A stretch of DNA of 64,000 bases from Eulemur rufifrons. Its lineage: Eukaryota; Chordata; Mammalia; Primates; Lemuridae. The notes beneath the pieces are model-generated. The model was given only the letters and a program-made list of their open reading frames with translations, was not told the origin of the DNA and did not search any database. Position numbers and translations under genes: made by a program. Location of the stretch: contig NW_027182934.1 in NCBI RefSeq assembly GCF_041146395.1, forward strand, positions 339,501 through 403,500, in the 5' to 3' direction. Position 1 is the first letter of the stretch. The number at the start of each line of letters is the position of its first letter. Positions 37,775 through 51,510 of this stretch are shown here, piece after piece.

Positions 37775-40700
37775 GGTTAACAGTTAGGATTAGGCTTAGG
37801 GGTTAGGGATATAGTGAAGGTTCAGTGTTAGGGTTAGGTTTAGGGTTCAGGGTTAGGGTTAGTTTTAGGGGTTATGGTTAGGGTTAGGTGTTAGGTTAGT
37901 GTCAGGGTTAGGTCTAGTCGTGAGGGTAAGGTTTAGGGTTAGCTTTAAGAGCTAGGGTTAGGTTTAATGGTTAGGATTAGGATTACGGTTAAAGGTTAGG
38001 GTAATGCTCAGGGGTTAGGGTGAAGGGTGAAGGGTTAGGGCTTTTGTTAGGCATAGCGTTGGGGTTAGAACTAAGGGTTCCTGTCAGTGTTAGGGTTGTA
38101 GGCAGCGTTACGGTTAGGCTTAGCGGTGGAGAATTAGGGTTAGGGATTAGGTGTTACAGTTATGACTAGGAGATAGGGTTAGAATTATGGGATAGGGGAT
38201 GTTCTCAGGGAATGGGTTATGCATTAACGTTACGTTAAGAGGTTAAAGTTAGGCTCACGGTGAGGTTTACGTGTTAAGGGGAGAAATAGGAACAGGGTTA
38301 GGTGCCATGTTCAGGGTTAGGGTTATCTGTTAAAGGTATCATTTATGCTTAGCGCACGGGCCCTGTCGGCATTAGGCTGGGGGGAGGTTAGGGGGCTGGG
38401 ATTGTCACCGGGAACCCACTGTATCGGACTCTGGGTATGGGCCCGTGGATTTCATGCAGGACACAGTGGTAGAGCCTCCTTTCACACATGGCACGGGAGG
38501 ATTGCAGGCTTTCTAAACTCTAAGAAAGCAAGAAGTCTGAGAATTAGATTTAGGGTTAGGATTATGGTTAGGGTTCAGGATGAAGTGTAGTGTTATGGTG
38601 AGGGGATAGGGTTACAGATTAGGGTTACGGTTTAAGGTTACTGTTAGGTTTAACGGTTACAGTTCGTTTTGGGGTTGAGGTTTGCGGATAGGGTTAAGAT
38701 GAGGGGTCAGGGTTTGGTACAGGGTTAGGGTTGTGTTCGGTTTAGGGTTGAAGATTAGGATTAGGGTTAGGATTAAAGGTTAGCATGAGAGTTAACGGTT
38801 AAGATTAAGGTTAAGGGTTAGGGTTAGGGTTTAGGTTTAGGGTTAAGGGTTAGGGTTAGTTTTAGGGTTAGAGTTATGTGTTAGGGTTTGTGTTAGAGGT
38901 TAGGGTTAGGTTTACTGTTCGTGGTTAGAGTTACGTTTAAGGGTTAGCATTAGGGTTAGGGATTAGGTTTAGGGTAAGTGTTTAGAGTTAGTGTTGGGCT
39001 TTAGGCTCGGGGCTTAGGTTCAGGGTCAGAGGTTAGGGTTGGTGGTAGGGCTTAGATTTAGCGGTCAGTTTAAGGGCACAGGACCTGGTTAATCTACGGT
39101 GAGAGGGGTGTGGTCGGAGTCACCACAAAAGCACAACATCATTCCCTGGGCCTTGGGACAAAACCTACGTGCAGGACTCAGGCAGAGCCTCATCTCACAC
39201 ATGGCATGGCTGTATTGTAGGCTTGCTTCACTCTGGGAATGGAAGTAGTGTGAGAATTAGGGTTAGGTTTGGGGTTAGGGGTTTCGAGTTAGGGGTTAGG
39301 TTTCGAGTCAGGGTCAGGTGCTAGGGATTAGTGGTTAGGTTTAGAGTTAGTGTTAGGGGTTAGGTGTTAAGTCTGGGTTGGGGGCCAGGGTTAGGTTTAG
39401 GGTTGGGGTTAGCGTTTGGGTTAGGGGTTAGGGTTAAGGGATAGGGTTAGGGTTAAGGGTTAGGCTTAGGGTTAGGGTTCAGGGTTAGGGTTAAGGTTTA
39501 GGGTTAGAGTCAGGGTTAAGTGTTAGGGTGAGGCTTAACAGTTAGGGTTAGGGTTAGGGGGTTAGGAATAGGGTTAGGGTTAAGGGTTAGGTTTATGGTT
39601 CAGGTTTAAGGTTAGGATTAGGGGTTAGGGTTAGTGTTAACTGTAGGTCAGTGTTGGGGTTAGATCTCTAGGCATTAGCGTATAGGTTAGGGTTAGGGTT
39701 AAGTAGGGTTATGTTTAATGGTTAGGATTGGGATTAGCGTTAAGGGTTAGGGTTAAGCTTTAGGGGTTATGACTAAGGATCAATGGTTAGGGTTATTTTT
39801 AGGCGTAGGGTTAGGGTAAGGGTTTTAGGGTTAGTGTTAGTGTTGTCGGTAGGGTTAAGGTTAGGGTTGGCGTTTCAGAATTAGGGATTAGGTGTTATGG
39901 TTATGGCTAGGAGTTAGGGTTAGAATTACGGTATAGGGCTTGTTCTCAGGGTGTCATGCATTATCGTTAAGATAAGGGGTTAAGTTAGGGTTAGGGTGAG
40001 GTTTACGTGTTAAGGTGAGCAGTAGGATCAGGGTTAGGTGTTATGTTCTGGGTTAGGGTTATGGGTGTGGGGTAGGGTTTATGCTTAGGGCACGGGCCCT
40101 GTATGCACTAGGAGGCGAAGTTAGGGGTCTGTGATGGTCGCTGGGAGCCCACTCTATCGTACGCAGTGTATGGGCCTCTGGGTTTCATGCAGGACACTGT
40201 GGCAGAGCGGGCTTTCATGCATGGCTTAGTAGGATTGTAGGCTTTCAAAACTCTGAGAAAGCAAGTCTGAGAATTAGATTTAGGGTTAGGATTACGGTAC
40301 GGTTTAGGGATGAAGATTAGCGATAGGGTGAGGGCTTAGGGTTAGGGGTTAGGGTTAGGGTTAGGGTTGTTGGCAGGGTGAAGGTTAGGGTTGGCATTTT
40401 AGAATTAGGGATGAGGTGTTAGGGTTATGGCTAGGGGTTAGGATTAGAATTATGGGATAGGGCTTCTTCTCAGGGTGTTATGCATTAAGGTTAAGATAAG
40501 GGGATAAGTTAGGGTTACGGGGAGGTTTATGTTTTAAGGTGAGCAATAGGATCAGGGTCAGGTGCTATGTTCAGGGTGAGGGTTATCTGTTAGGGGTAGT
40601 GTTTATACTTAGCGTACAGGCCCTGTCTGCACTGGGCGGGAGGCTGGGGTTAGGGGGATGGGATTGTCCCCGGGAACCCACTCTATCATACGCTAGGTAT

Positions 40701-41208
40701 GGGCTCCTGGTTTCATGCAAGAGAGAGCTGCAGAGCCCCCTTTTACTCACGGCATGGGAGGATTTTAGGCTTTCTAAACTCTAAGAAAGCAAGAAGTCCG
40801 AGAATTAGATTTAGGGGTAGGATTATGATAATGTTTAGGGTTAGGGTTAGTGTTAAGGTGGGGTCTTAGGGTTAGGGGTTAGGGTTAGAGGTTAGTGTTA
40901 GGTGTAACAGTTACAGTTAGGTTTATGGTTAAGTTTCAGGGTTAGGGTTAAGGTTTGGGTTTAGCGTTTGGCACAGGGTTAGGCTTCAGTGTTAGCTTTA
41001 TGGTTAAAGATTAGGATTAGGGTTAGTGTGAGGGTTAATGGTAAGGGTCAAGATTAAGGGTTAGGGTTGGGGTTAGGGTTAGGTTTAGGGTTAGGGCTTA
41101 GGGTTAGGGGATAGGATTAGGGTTAAGTGTTGGGCTTATGGTTAGGGTTAAGGTTTAGTGTTAGGGTTAATGTTTAGTGTTATGGTCCAGTTTAAGTGTT
41201 AGGGTGAG
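37775..41208 (+). repeat. Array unit 12
   Basis: Same four islands (A1 38345, B 39074, A2 40081, A3 40605). It shares an A-to-T change at unit position 1643 (39417) only with unit 13, and has G at 3378. Confidence 0.95.
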
Positions 41209-44200
41209 GGTTAACAGTTAGGATTAGGCTTAGGGGTTAGGGATATAGTGAAGGTTCAGTGTTAGGGTTAGGTTTAGGGTTCAGGGTTAGGGTTAGTTTT
41301 AGGGGTTATGGTTAGGGTTAGGTGTTAGGTTAGTGTCAGGGTTAGGTCTAGTCGTGAGGGTAAGGTTTAGGGTTAGCTTTAAGAGCTAGGGTTAGGTTTA
41401 ATGGTTAGGATTAGGATTACGGTTAAAGGTTAGGGTAATGCTCAGGGGTTAGGGTGAAGGGTGAAGGGTTAGGGCTTTTGTTAGGCATAGCGTTGGGGTT
41501 AGAACTAAGGGTTCCTGTCAGTGTTAGGGTTGTAGGCAGCGTTACGGTTAGGCTTAGCGGTGGAGAATTAGGGTTAGGGATTAGGTGTTACAGTTATGAC
41601 TAGGAGATAGGGTTAGAATTATGGGATAGGGGATGTTCTCAGGGAATGGGTTATGCATTAACGTTACGTTAAGAGGTTAAAGTTAGGCTCACGGTGAGGT
41701 TTACGTGTTAAGGGGAGAAATAGGAACAGGGTTAGGTGCCATGTTCAGGGTTAGGGTTATCTGTTAAAGGTATCATTTATGCTTAGCGCACGGGCCCTGT
41801 CGGCATTAGGCTGGGGGGAGGTTAGGGGGCTGGGATTGTCACCGGGAACCCACTGTATCGGACTCTGGGTATGGGCCCGTGGATTTCATGCAGGACACAG
41901 TGGTAGAGCCTCCTTTCACACATGGCACGGGAGGATTGCAGGCTTTCTAAACTCTAAGAAAGCAAGAAGTCTGAGAATTAGATTTAGGGTTAGGATTATG
42001 GTTAGGGTTCAGGATGAAGTGTAGTGTTATGGTGAGGGGATAGGGTTACAGATTAGGGTTACGGTTTAAGGTTACTGTTAGGTTTAACGGTTACAGTTCG
42101 TTTTGGGGTTGAGGTTTGCGGATAGGGTTAAGATGAGGGGTCAGGGTTTGGTACAGGGTTAGGGTTGTGTTCGGTTTAGGGTTGAAGATTAGGATTAGGG
42201 TTAGGATTAAAGGTTAGCATGAGAGTTAACGGTTAAGATTAAGGTTAAGGGTTAGGGTTAGGGTTTAGGTTTAGGGTTAAGGGTTAGGGTTAGTTTTAGG
42301 GTTAGAGTTATGTGTTAGGGTTTGTGTTAGAGGTTAGGGTTAGGTTTACTGTTCGTGGTTAGAGTTACGTTTAAGGGTTAGCATTAGGGTTAGGGATTAG
42401 GTTTAGGGTAAGTGTTTAGAGTTAGTGTTGGGCTTTAGGCTCGGGGCTTAGGTTCAGGGTCAGAGGTTAGGGTTGGTGGTAGGGCTTAGATTTAGCGGTC
42501 AGTTTAAGGGCACAGGACCTGGTTAATCTACGGTGAGAGGGGTGTGGTCGGAGTCACCACAAAAGCACAACATCATTCCCTGGGCCTTGGGACAAAACCT
42601 ACGTGCAGGACTCAGGCAGAGCCTCATCTCACACATGGCATGGCTGTATTGTAGGCTTGCTTCACTCTGGGAATGGAAGTAGTGTGAGAATTAGGGTTAG
42701 GTTTGGGGTTAGGGGTTTCGAGTTAGGGGTTAGGTTTCGAGTCAGGGTCAGGTGCTAGGGATTAGTGGTTAGGTTTAGAGTTAGTGTTAGGGGTTAGGTG
42801 TTAAGTCTGGGTTGGGGGCCAGGGTTAGGTTTAGGGTTGGGGTTAGCGTTTGGGTTAGGGGTTAGGGTTAAGGGATAGGGTTAGGGTTAAGGGTTAGGCT
42901 TAGGGTTAGGGTTCAGGGTTAGGGTTAAGGTTTAGGGTTAGAGTCAGGGTTAAGTGTTAGGGTGAGGCTTAACAGTTAGGGTTAGGGTTAGGGGGTTAGG
43001 AATAGGGTTAGGGTTAAGGGTTAGGTTTATGGTTCAGGTTTAAGGTTAGGATTAGGGGTTAGGGTTAGTGTTAACTGTAGGTCAGTGTTGGGGTTAGATC
43101 TCTAGGCATTAGCGTATAGGTTAGGGTTAGGGTTAAGTAGGGTTATGTTTAATGGTTAGGATTGGGATTAGCGTTAAGGGTTAGGGTTAAGCTTTAGGGG
43201 TTATGACTAAGGATCAATGGTTAGGGTTATTTTTAGGCGTAGGGTTAGGGTAAGGGTTTTAGGGTTAGTGTTAGTGTTGTCGGTAGGGTTAAGGTTAGGG
43301 TTGGCGTTTCAGAATTAGGGATTAGGTGTTATGGTTATGGCTAGGAGTTAGGGTTAGAATTACGGTATAGGGCTTGTTCTCAGGGTGTCATGCATTATCG
43401 TTAAGATAAGGGGTTAAGTTAGGGTTAGGGTGAGGTTTACGTGTTAAGGTGAGCAGTAGGATCAGGGTTAGGTGTTATGTTCTGGGTTAGGGTTATGGGT
43501 GTGGGGTAGGGTTTATGCTTAGGGCACGGGCCCTGTATGCACTAGGAGGCGAAGTTAGGGGTCTGTGATGGTCGCTGGGAGCCCACTCTATCGTACGCAG
43601 TGTATGGGCCTCTGGGTTTCATGCAGGACACTGTGGCAGAGCGGGCTTTCATGCATGGCTTAGTAGGATTGTAGGCTTTCAAAACTCTGAGAAAGCAAGT
43701 CTGAGAATTAGATTTAGGGTTAGGATTACGGTACGGTTTAGGGATGAAGATTAGCGATAGGGTGAGGGCTTAGGGTTAGGGGTTAGGGTTAGGGTTAGGG
43801 TTGTTGGCAGGGTGAAGGTTAGGGTTGGCATTTTAGAATTAGGGATGAGGTGTTAGGGTTATGGCTAGGGGTTAGGATTAGAATTATGGGATAGGGCTTC
43901 TTCTCAGGGTGTTATGCATTAAGGTTAAGATAAGGGGATAAGTTAGGGTTACGGGGAGGTTTATGTTTTAAGGTGAGCAATAGGATCAGGGTCAGGTGCT
44001 ATGTTCAGGGTGAGGGTTATCTGTTAGGGGTAGTGTTTATACTTAGCGTACAGGCCCTGTCTGCACTGGGCGGGAGGCTGGGGTTAGGGGGATGGGATTG
44101 TCCCCGGGAACCCACTCTATCATACGCTAGGTATGGGCTCCTGGTTTCATGCAAGAGAGAGCTGCAGAGCCCCCTTTTACTCACGGCATGGGAGGATTTT

Positions 44201-44642
44201 AGGCTTTCTAAACTCTAAGAAAGCAAGAAGTCCGAGAATTAGATTTAGGGGTAGGATTATGATAATGTTTAGGGTTAGGGTTAGTGTTAAGGTGGGGTCT
44301 TAGGGTTAGGGGTTAGGGTTAGAGGTTAGTGTTAGGTGTAACAGTTACAGTTAGGTTTATGGTTAAGTTTCAGGGTTAGGGTTAAGGTTTGGGTTTAGCG
44401 TTTGGCACAGGGTTAGGCTTCAGTGTTAGCTTTATGGTTAAAGATTAGGATTAGGGTTAGTGTGAGGGTTAATGGTAAGGGTCAAGATTAAGGGTTAGGG
44501 TTGGGGTTAGGGTTAGGTTTAGGGTTAGGGCTTAGGGTTAGGGGATAGGATTAGGGTTAAGTGTTGGGCTTATGGTTAGGGTTAAGGTTTAGTGTTAGGG
44601 TTAATGTTTAGTGTTATGGTCCAGTTTAAGTGTTAGGGTGAG
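41209..44642 (+). repeat. Array unit 13
   Basis: Same four islands (A1 41779, B 42508, A2 43515, A3 44039). It is identical to unit 12 at every variable site I found, including T at 1643 (42851), which suggests a very recent duplication or conversion between the two. Confidence 0.95.
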
Positions 44643-47600
44643 GGTTAACAGTTAGGATTAGGCTTAGGGGTTAGGGATATAGTGAAGGTTCAGTGTTAGG
44701 GTTAGGTTTAGGGTTCAGGGTTAGGGTTAGTTTTAGGGGTTATGGTTAGGGTTAGGTGTTAGGTTAGTGTCAGGGTTAGGTCTAGTCGTGAGGGTAAGGT
44801 TTAGGGTTAGCTTTAAGAGCTAGGGTTAGGTTTAATGGTTAGGATTAGGATTACGGTTAAAGGTTAGGGTAATGCTCAGGGGTTAGGGTGAAGGGTGAAG
44901 GGTTAGGGCTTTTGTTAGGCATAGCGTTGGGGTTAGAACTAAGGGTTCCTGTCAGTGTTAGGGTTGTAGGCAGCGTTACGGTTAGGCTTAGCGGTGGAGA
45001 ATTAGGGTTAGGGATTAGGTGTTACAGTTATGACTAGGAGATAGGGTTAGAATTATGGGATAGGGGATGTTCTCAGGGAATGGGTTATGCATTAACGTTA
45101 CGTTAAGAGGTTAAAGTTAGGCTCACGGTGAGGTTTACGTGTTAAGGGGAGAAATAGGAACAGGGTTAGGTGCCATGTTCAGGGTTAGGGTTATCTGTTA
45201 AAGGTATCATTTATGCTTAGCGCACGGGCCCTGTCGGCATTAGGCTGGGGGGAGGTTAGGGGGCTGGGATTGTCACCGGGAACCCACTGTATCGGACTCT
45301 GGGTATGGGCCCGTGGATTTCATGCAGGACACAGTGGTAGAGCCTCCTTTCACACATGGCACGGGAGGATTGCAGGCTTTCTAAACTCTAAGAAAGCAAG
45401 AAGTCTGAGAATTAGATTTAGGGTTAGGATTATGGTTAGGGTTCAGGATGAAGTGTAGTGTTATGGTGAGGGGATAGGGTTACAGATTAGGGTTACGGTT
45501 TAAGGTTACTGTTAGGTTTAACGGTTACAGTTCGTTTTGGGGTTGAGGTTTGCGGATAGGGTTAAGATGAGGGGTCAGGGTTTGGTACAGGGTTAGGGTT
45601 GTGTTCGGTTTAGGGTTGAAGATTAGGATTAGGGTTAGGATTAAAGGTTAGCATGAGAGTTAACGGTTAAGATTAAGGTTAAGGGTTAGGGTTAGGGTTT
45701 AGGTTTAGGGTTAAGGGTTAGGGTTAGTTTTAGGGTTAGAGTTATGTGTTAGGGTTTGTGTTAGAGGTTAGGGTTAGGTTTACTGTTCGTGGTTAGAGTT
45801 ACGTTTAGGGGTTAGCATTAGGGTTAGGGATTAGGTTTAGGGTAAGTGTTTAGAGTTAGTGTTGGGCTTTAGGCTCGGGGCTTAGGTTCAGGGTCAGAGG
45901 TTAGGGTTGGTGGTAGGGCTTAGATTTAGCGGTCAGTTTAAGGGCACAGGACCTGGTTAATCTACGGTGAGAGGGGTGTGGTCGGAGTCACCACAAAAGC
46001 ACAACATCATTCCCTGGGCCTTGGGACAAAACCTACATGCAGGACTCAGGCAGAGCCTCATCTCACACATGGCATGGCTGTATTGTAGGCTTGCTTCACT
46101 CTGGGAATGGAAGTAGTGTGAGAATTAGGGTTAGGTTTGGGGTTAGGGGTTTCGAGTTAGGGGTTAGGTTTCGAGTCAGGGTCAGGTGCTAGGGATTAGT
46201 GGTTAGGTTTAGAGTTAGTGTTAGGGGTTAGGTGTTAAGTCTGGGTTGGGGGCCAGGGTTAGGTTTAGGGTTGGGGTTAGCGTTAGGGTTAGGGGTTAGG
46301 GTTAAGGGATAGGGTTAGGGTTAAGGGTTAGGCTTAGGGTTAGGGTTCAGGGTTAGGGTTAAGGTTTAGGGTTAGAGTCAGGGTTAAGTGTTAGGGTGAG
46401 GCTTAACAGTTAGGGTTAGGGTTAGGGGGTTAGGAATAGGGTTAGGGTTAAGGGTTAGGTTTATGGTTCAGGTTTAAGGTTAGGATTAGGGGTTCGGGTT
46501 AGTGTTAACTGTAGGTCAGTGTTGGGGTTAGATCTCTAGGCATTAGCGTATAGGTTAGGGTTAGGGTTAAGTAGGGTTATGTTTAATGGTTAGGATTGGG
46601 ATTAGCGTTAAGGGTTAGGGTTAAGCTTTAGGGGTTATGACTAAGGATCAATGGTTAGGGTTATTTTTAGGCGTAGGGTTAGGGTAAGGGTTTTAGGGTT
46701 AGTGTTAGTGTTGTCGGTAGGGTTAAGGTTAGGGTTGGCGTTTCAGAATTAGGGATTAGGTGTTATGGTTATGGCTAGGAGTTAGGGTTAGAATTACGGT
46801 ATAGGGCTTGTTCTCAGGGTGTCATGCATTATCGTTAAGATAAGGGGTTAAGTTAGGGTTAGGGTGAGGTTTACGTGTTAAGGTGAGCAGTAGGATCAGG
46901 GTTAGGTGTTATGTTCTGGGTTAGGGTTATGGGTGTGGGGTAGGGTTTATGCTTAGGGCACGGGCCCTGTATGCACTAGGAGGCGAAGTTAGGGGTCTGT
47001 GATGGTCGCTGGGAGCCCACTCTATCGTACGCAGTGTATGGGCCTCTGGGTTTCATGCAGGACACTGTGGCAGAGCGGGCTTTCATGCATGGCTTAGTAG
47101 GATTGTAGGCTTTCAAAACTCTGAGAAAGCAAGTCTGAGAATTAGATTTAGGGTTAGGATTACGGTACGGTTTAGGGATGAAGATTAGCGATAGGGTGAG
47201 GGCTTAGGGTTAGGGGTTAGGGTTAGGGTTAGGGTTGTTGGCAGGGTGAAGGTTAGGGTTGGCATTTTAGAATTAGGGATGAGGTGTTAGGGTTATGGCT
47301 AGGGGTTAGGATTAGAATTATGGGATAGGGCTTCTTCTCAGGGTGTTATGCATTAAGGTTAAGATAAGGGGATAAGTTAGGGTTACGGGGAGGTTTATGT
47401 TTTAAGGTGAGCAATAGGATCAGGGTCAGGTGCTATGTTCAGGGTGAGGGTTATCTGTTAGGGGTAGTGTTTATACTTAGCGTACAGGCCCTGTCTGCAC
47501 TGGGCGGGAGGCTGGGGTTAGGGGGATGGGATTGTCCCCGGGAACCCACTCTATCATACGCTAGGTATGGGCTCCTGGTTTCATGCAAGAGAGAGCTGCA

Positions 47601-48076
47601 GAGCCCCCTTTTACTCATGGCATGGGAGGATTTTAGGCTTTCTAAACTCTAAGAAAGCAAGAAGTCCGAGAATTAGATTTAGGGGTAGGATTATGATAAT
47701 GTTTAGGGTTAGGGTTAGTGTTAAGGTGGGGTCTTAGGGTTAGGGGTTAGGGTTAGAGGTTAGTGTTAGGTGTAACAGTTACAGTTAGGTTTATGGTTAA
47801 GTTTCAGGGTTAGGGTTAAGGTTTGGGTTTAGCGTTTGGCACAGGGTTAGGCTTCAGTGTTAGCTTTATGGTTAAAGATTAGGATTAGGGTTAGTGTGAG
47901 GGTTAATGGTAAGGGTCAAGATTAAGGGTTAGGGTTGGGGTTAGGGTTAGGTTTAGGGTTAGGGCTTAGGGTTAGGGGATAGGATTAGGGTTAAGTGTTG
48001 GGCTTATGGTTAGGGTTAAGGTTTAGTGTTAGGGTTAATGTTTAGTGTTATGGTCCAGTTTAAGTGTTAGGGTGAG
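44643..48076 (+). repeat. Array unit 14
   Basis: Same four islands (A1 45213, B 45942, A2 46949, A3 47473). It has A at unit position 1395 (46037), C at 1853 (46495) and T at 2976 (47618), all shared only with unit 15 inside the array, and G at 3378. The 1395 and 2976 states also occur in the diverged flank. Confidence 0.95.
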
Positions 48077-51000
48077 GGTTAACAGTTAGGATTAGGCTTA
48101 GGGGTTAGGGATGTAGTGAAGGTTCAGTGTTAGGGTTAGGTTTAGGGTTCAGGGTTAGGGTTAGTTTTAGGGGTTATGGTTAGGGTTAGGTGTTAGGTTA
48201 GTGTCAGGGTTAGGTCTAGTCGTGAGGGTAAGGTTTAGGGTTAGCTTTAAGAGCTAGGGTTAGGTTTAATGGTTAGGATTAGGATTACGGTTAAAGGTTA
48301 GGGTAATGCTCAGGGGTTAGGGTGAAGGGTGAAGGGTTAGGGCTTTTGTTAGGCATAGCGTTGGGGTTAGAACTAAGGGTTCCTGTCAGTGTTAGGGTTG
48401 TAGGCAGCGTTACGGTTAGGCTTAGCGGTGGAGAATTAGGGTTAGGGATTAGGTGTTACAGTTATGACTAGGAGATAGGGTTAGAATTATGGGATAGGGG
48501 ATGTTCTCAGGGAATGGGTTATGCATTAACGTTACGTTAAGAGGTTAAAGTTAGGCTCACGGTGAGGTTTACGTGTTAAGGGGAGAAATAGGAACAGGGT
48601 TAGGTGCCATGTTCAGGGTTAGGGTTATCTGTTAAAGGTATCATTTATGCTTAGCGCACGGGCCCTGTCGGCATTAGGCTGGGGGGAGGTTAGGGGGCTG
48701 GGATTGTCACCGGGAACCCACTGTATCGGACTCTGGGTATGGGCCCGTGGATTTCATGCAGGACACAGTGGTAGAGCCTCCTTTCACACATGGCACGGGA
48801 GGATTGCAGGCTTTCTAAACTCTAAGAAAGCAAGAAGTCTGAGAATTAGATTTAGGGTTAGGATTATGGTTAGGGTTCAGGATGAAGTGTAGTGTTATGG
48901 TGAGGGGATAGGGTTACAGATTAGGGTTACGGTTTAAGGTTACTGTTAGGTTTAACGGTTACAGTTCGTTTTGGGGTTGAGGTTTGCGGATAGGGTTAAG
49001 ATGAGGGGTCAGGGTTTGGTACAGGGTTAGGGTTGTGTTCGGTTTAGGGTTGAAGATTAGGATTAGGGTTAGGATTAAAGGTTAGCATGAGAGTTAACGG
49101 TTAAGATTAAGGTTAAGGGTTAGGGTTAGGGTTTAGGTTTAGGGTTAAGGGTTAGGGTTAGTTTTAGGGTTAGAGTTATGTGTTAGGGTTTGTGTTAGAG
49201 GTTAGGGTTAGGTTTACTGTTCGTGGTTAGAGTTACGTTTAGGGGTTAGCATTAGGGTTAGGGATTAGGTTTAGGGTAAGTGTTTAGAGTTAGTGTTGGG
49301 CTTTAGGCTCGGGGCTTAGGTTCAGGGTCAGAGGTTAGGGTTGGTGGTAGGGCTTAGATTTAGCGGTCAGTTTAAGGGCACAGGACCTGGTTAATCTACG
49401 GTGAGAGGGGTGTGGTCGGAGTCACCACAAAAGCACAACATCATTCCCTGGGCCTTGGGACAAAACCTACATGCAGGACTCAGGCAGAGCCTCATCTCAC
49501 ACATGGCATGGCTGTATTGTAGGCTTGCTTCACTCTGGGAATGGAAGTAGTGTGAGAATTAGGGTTAGGTTTGGGGTTAGGGGTTTCGAGTTAGGGGTTA
49601 GGTTTCGAGTCAGGGTCAGGTGCTAGGGATTAGTGGTTAGGTTTAGAGTTAGTGTTAGGGGTTAGGTGTTAAGTCTGGGTTGGGGGCCAGGGTTAGGTTT
49701 AGGGTTGGGGTTAGCGTTAGGGTTAGGGGTTAGGGTTAAGGGATAGGGTTAGGGTTAAGGGTTAGGCTTAGGGTTAGGGTTCAGGGTTAGGGTTAAGGTT
49801 TAGGGTTAGAGTCAGGGTTAAGTGTTAGGGTGAGGCTTAACAGTTAGGGTTAGGGTTAGGGGGTTAGGAATAGGGTTAGGGTTAAGGGTTAGGTTTATGG
49901 TTCAGGTTTAAGGTTAGGATTAGGGGTTCGGGTTAGTGTTAACTGTAGGTCAGTGTTGGGGTTAGATCTCTAGGCATTAGCGTATAGGTTAGGGTTAGGG
50001 TTAAGTAGGGTTATGTTTAATGGTTAGGATTGGGATTAGCGTTAAGGGTTAGGGTTAAGCTTTAGGGGTTATGACTAAGGATCAATGGTTAGGGTTATTT
50101 TTAGGCGTAGGGTTAGGGTAAGGGTTTTAGGGTTAGTGTTAGTGTTGTCGGTAGGGTTAAGGTTAGGGTTGGCGTTTCAGAATTAGGGATTAGGTGTTAT
50201 GGTTATGGCTAGGAGTTAGGGTTAGAATTACGGTATAGGGCTTGTTCTCAGGGTGTCATGCATTATCGTTAAGATAAGGGGTTAAGTTAGGGTTAGGGTG
50301 AGGTTTACGTGTTAAGGTGAGCAGTAGGATCAGGGTTAGGTGTTATGTTCTGGGTTAGGGTTATGGGTGTGGGGTAGGGTTTATGCTTAGGGCACGGGCC
50401 CTGTATGCACTAGGAGGCGAAGTTAGGGGTCTGTGATGGTCGCTGGGAGCCCACTCTATCGTACGCAGTGTATGGGCCTCTGGGTTTCATGCAGGACACT
50501 GTGGCAGAGCGGGCTTTCATGCATGGCTTAGTAGGATTGTAGGCTTTCAAAACTCTGAGAAAGCAAGTCTGAGAATTAGATTTAGGGTTAGGATTACGGT
50601 ACGGTTTAGGGATGAAGATTAGCGATAGGGTGAGGGCTTAGGGTTAGGGGTTAGGGTTAGGGTTAGGGTTGTTGGCAGGGTGAAGGTTAGGGTTGGCATT
50701 TTAGAATTAGGGATGAGGTGTTAGGGTTATGGCTAGGGGTTAGGATTAGAATTATGGGATAGGGCTTCTTCTCAGGGTGTTATGCATTAAGGTTAAGATA
50801 AGGGGATAAGTTAGGGTTACGGGGAGGTTTATGTTTTAAGGTGAGCAATAGGATCAGGGTCAGGTGCTATGTTCAGGGTGAGGGTTATCTGTTAGGGGTA
50901 GTGTTTATACTTAGCGTACAGGCCCTGTCTGCACTGGGCGGGAGGCTGGGGTTAGGGGGATGGGATTGTCCCCGGGAACCCACTCTATCATACGCTAGGT

Positions 51001-51510
51001 ATGGGCTCCTGGTTTCATGCAAGAGAGAGCTGCAGAGCCCCCTTTTACTCATGGCATGGGAGGATTTTAGGCTTTCTAAACTCTAAGAAAGCAAGAAGTC
51101 CGAGAATTAGATTTAGGGGTAGGATTATGATAATGTTTAGGGTTAGGGTTAGTGTTAAGGTGGGGTCTTAGGGTTAGGGGTTAGGGTTAGAGGTTAGTGT
51201 TAGGTGTAACAGTTACAGTTAGGTTTATGGTTAAGTTTCAGGGTTAGGGTTAAGGTTTGGGTTTAGCGTTTGGCACAGGGTTAGGCTTCAGTGTTAGCTT
51301 TATGGTTAAAGATTAGGATTAGGGTTAGTGTGAGGGTTAATGGTAAGGGTCAAGATTAAGGGTTAGGGTTGGGGTTAGGGTTAGGTTTAGGGTTAGGGCT
51401 TAGGGTTAGGGGATAGGATTAGGGTTAAGTGTTGGGCTTATGGTTAGGGTTAAAGTTTAGTGTTAGGGTTAATGTTTAGTGTTATGGTCCAGTTTAAGTG
51501 TTAGGGTGAG
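48077..51510 (+). repeat. Array unit 15 (last full copy)
   Basis: Same four islands (A1 48647, B 49376, A2 50383, A3 50907). It shares 1395A, 1853C and 2976T with unit 14, has reverted to A at 3378, and carries G at unit position 37 (48113) together with the 16th copy only. Confidence 0.95.
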
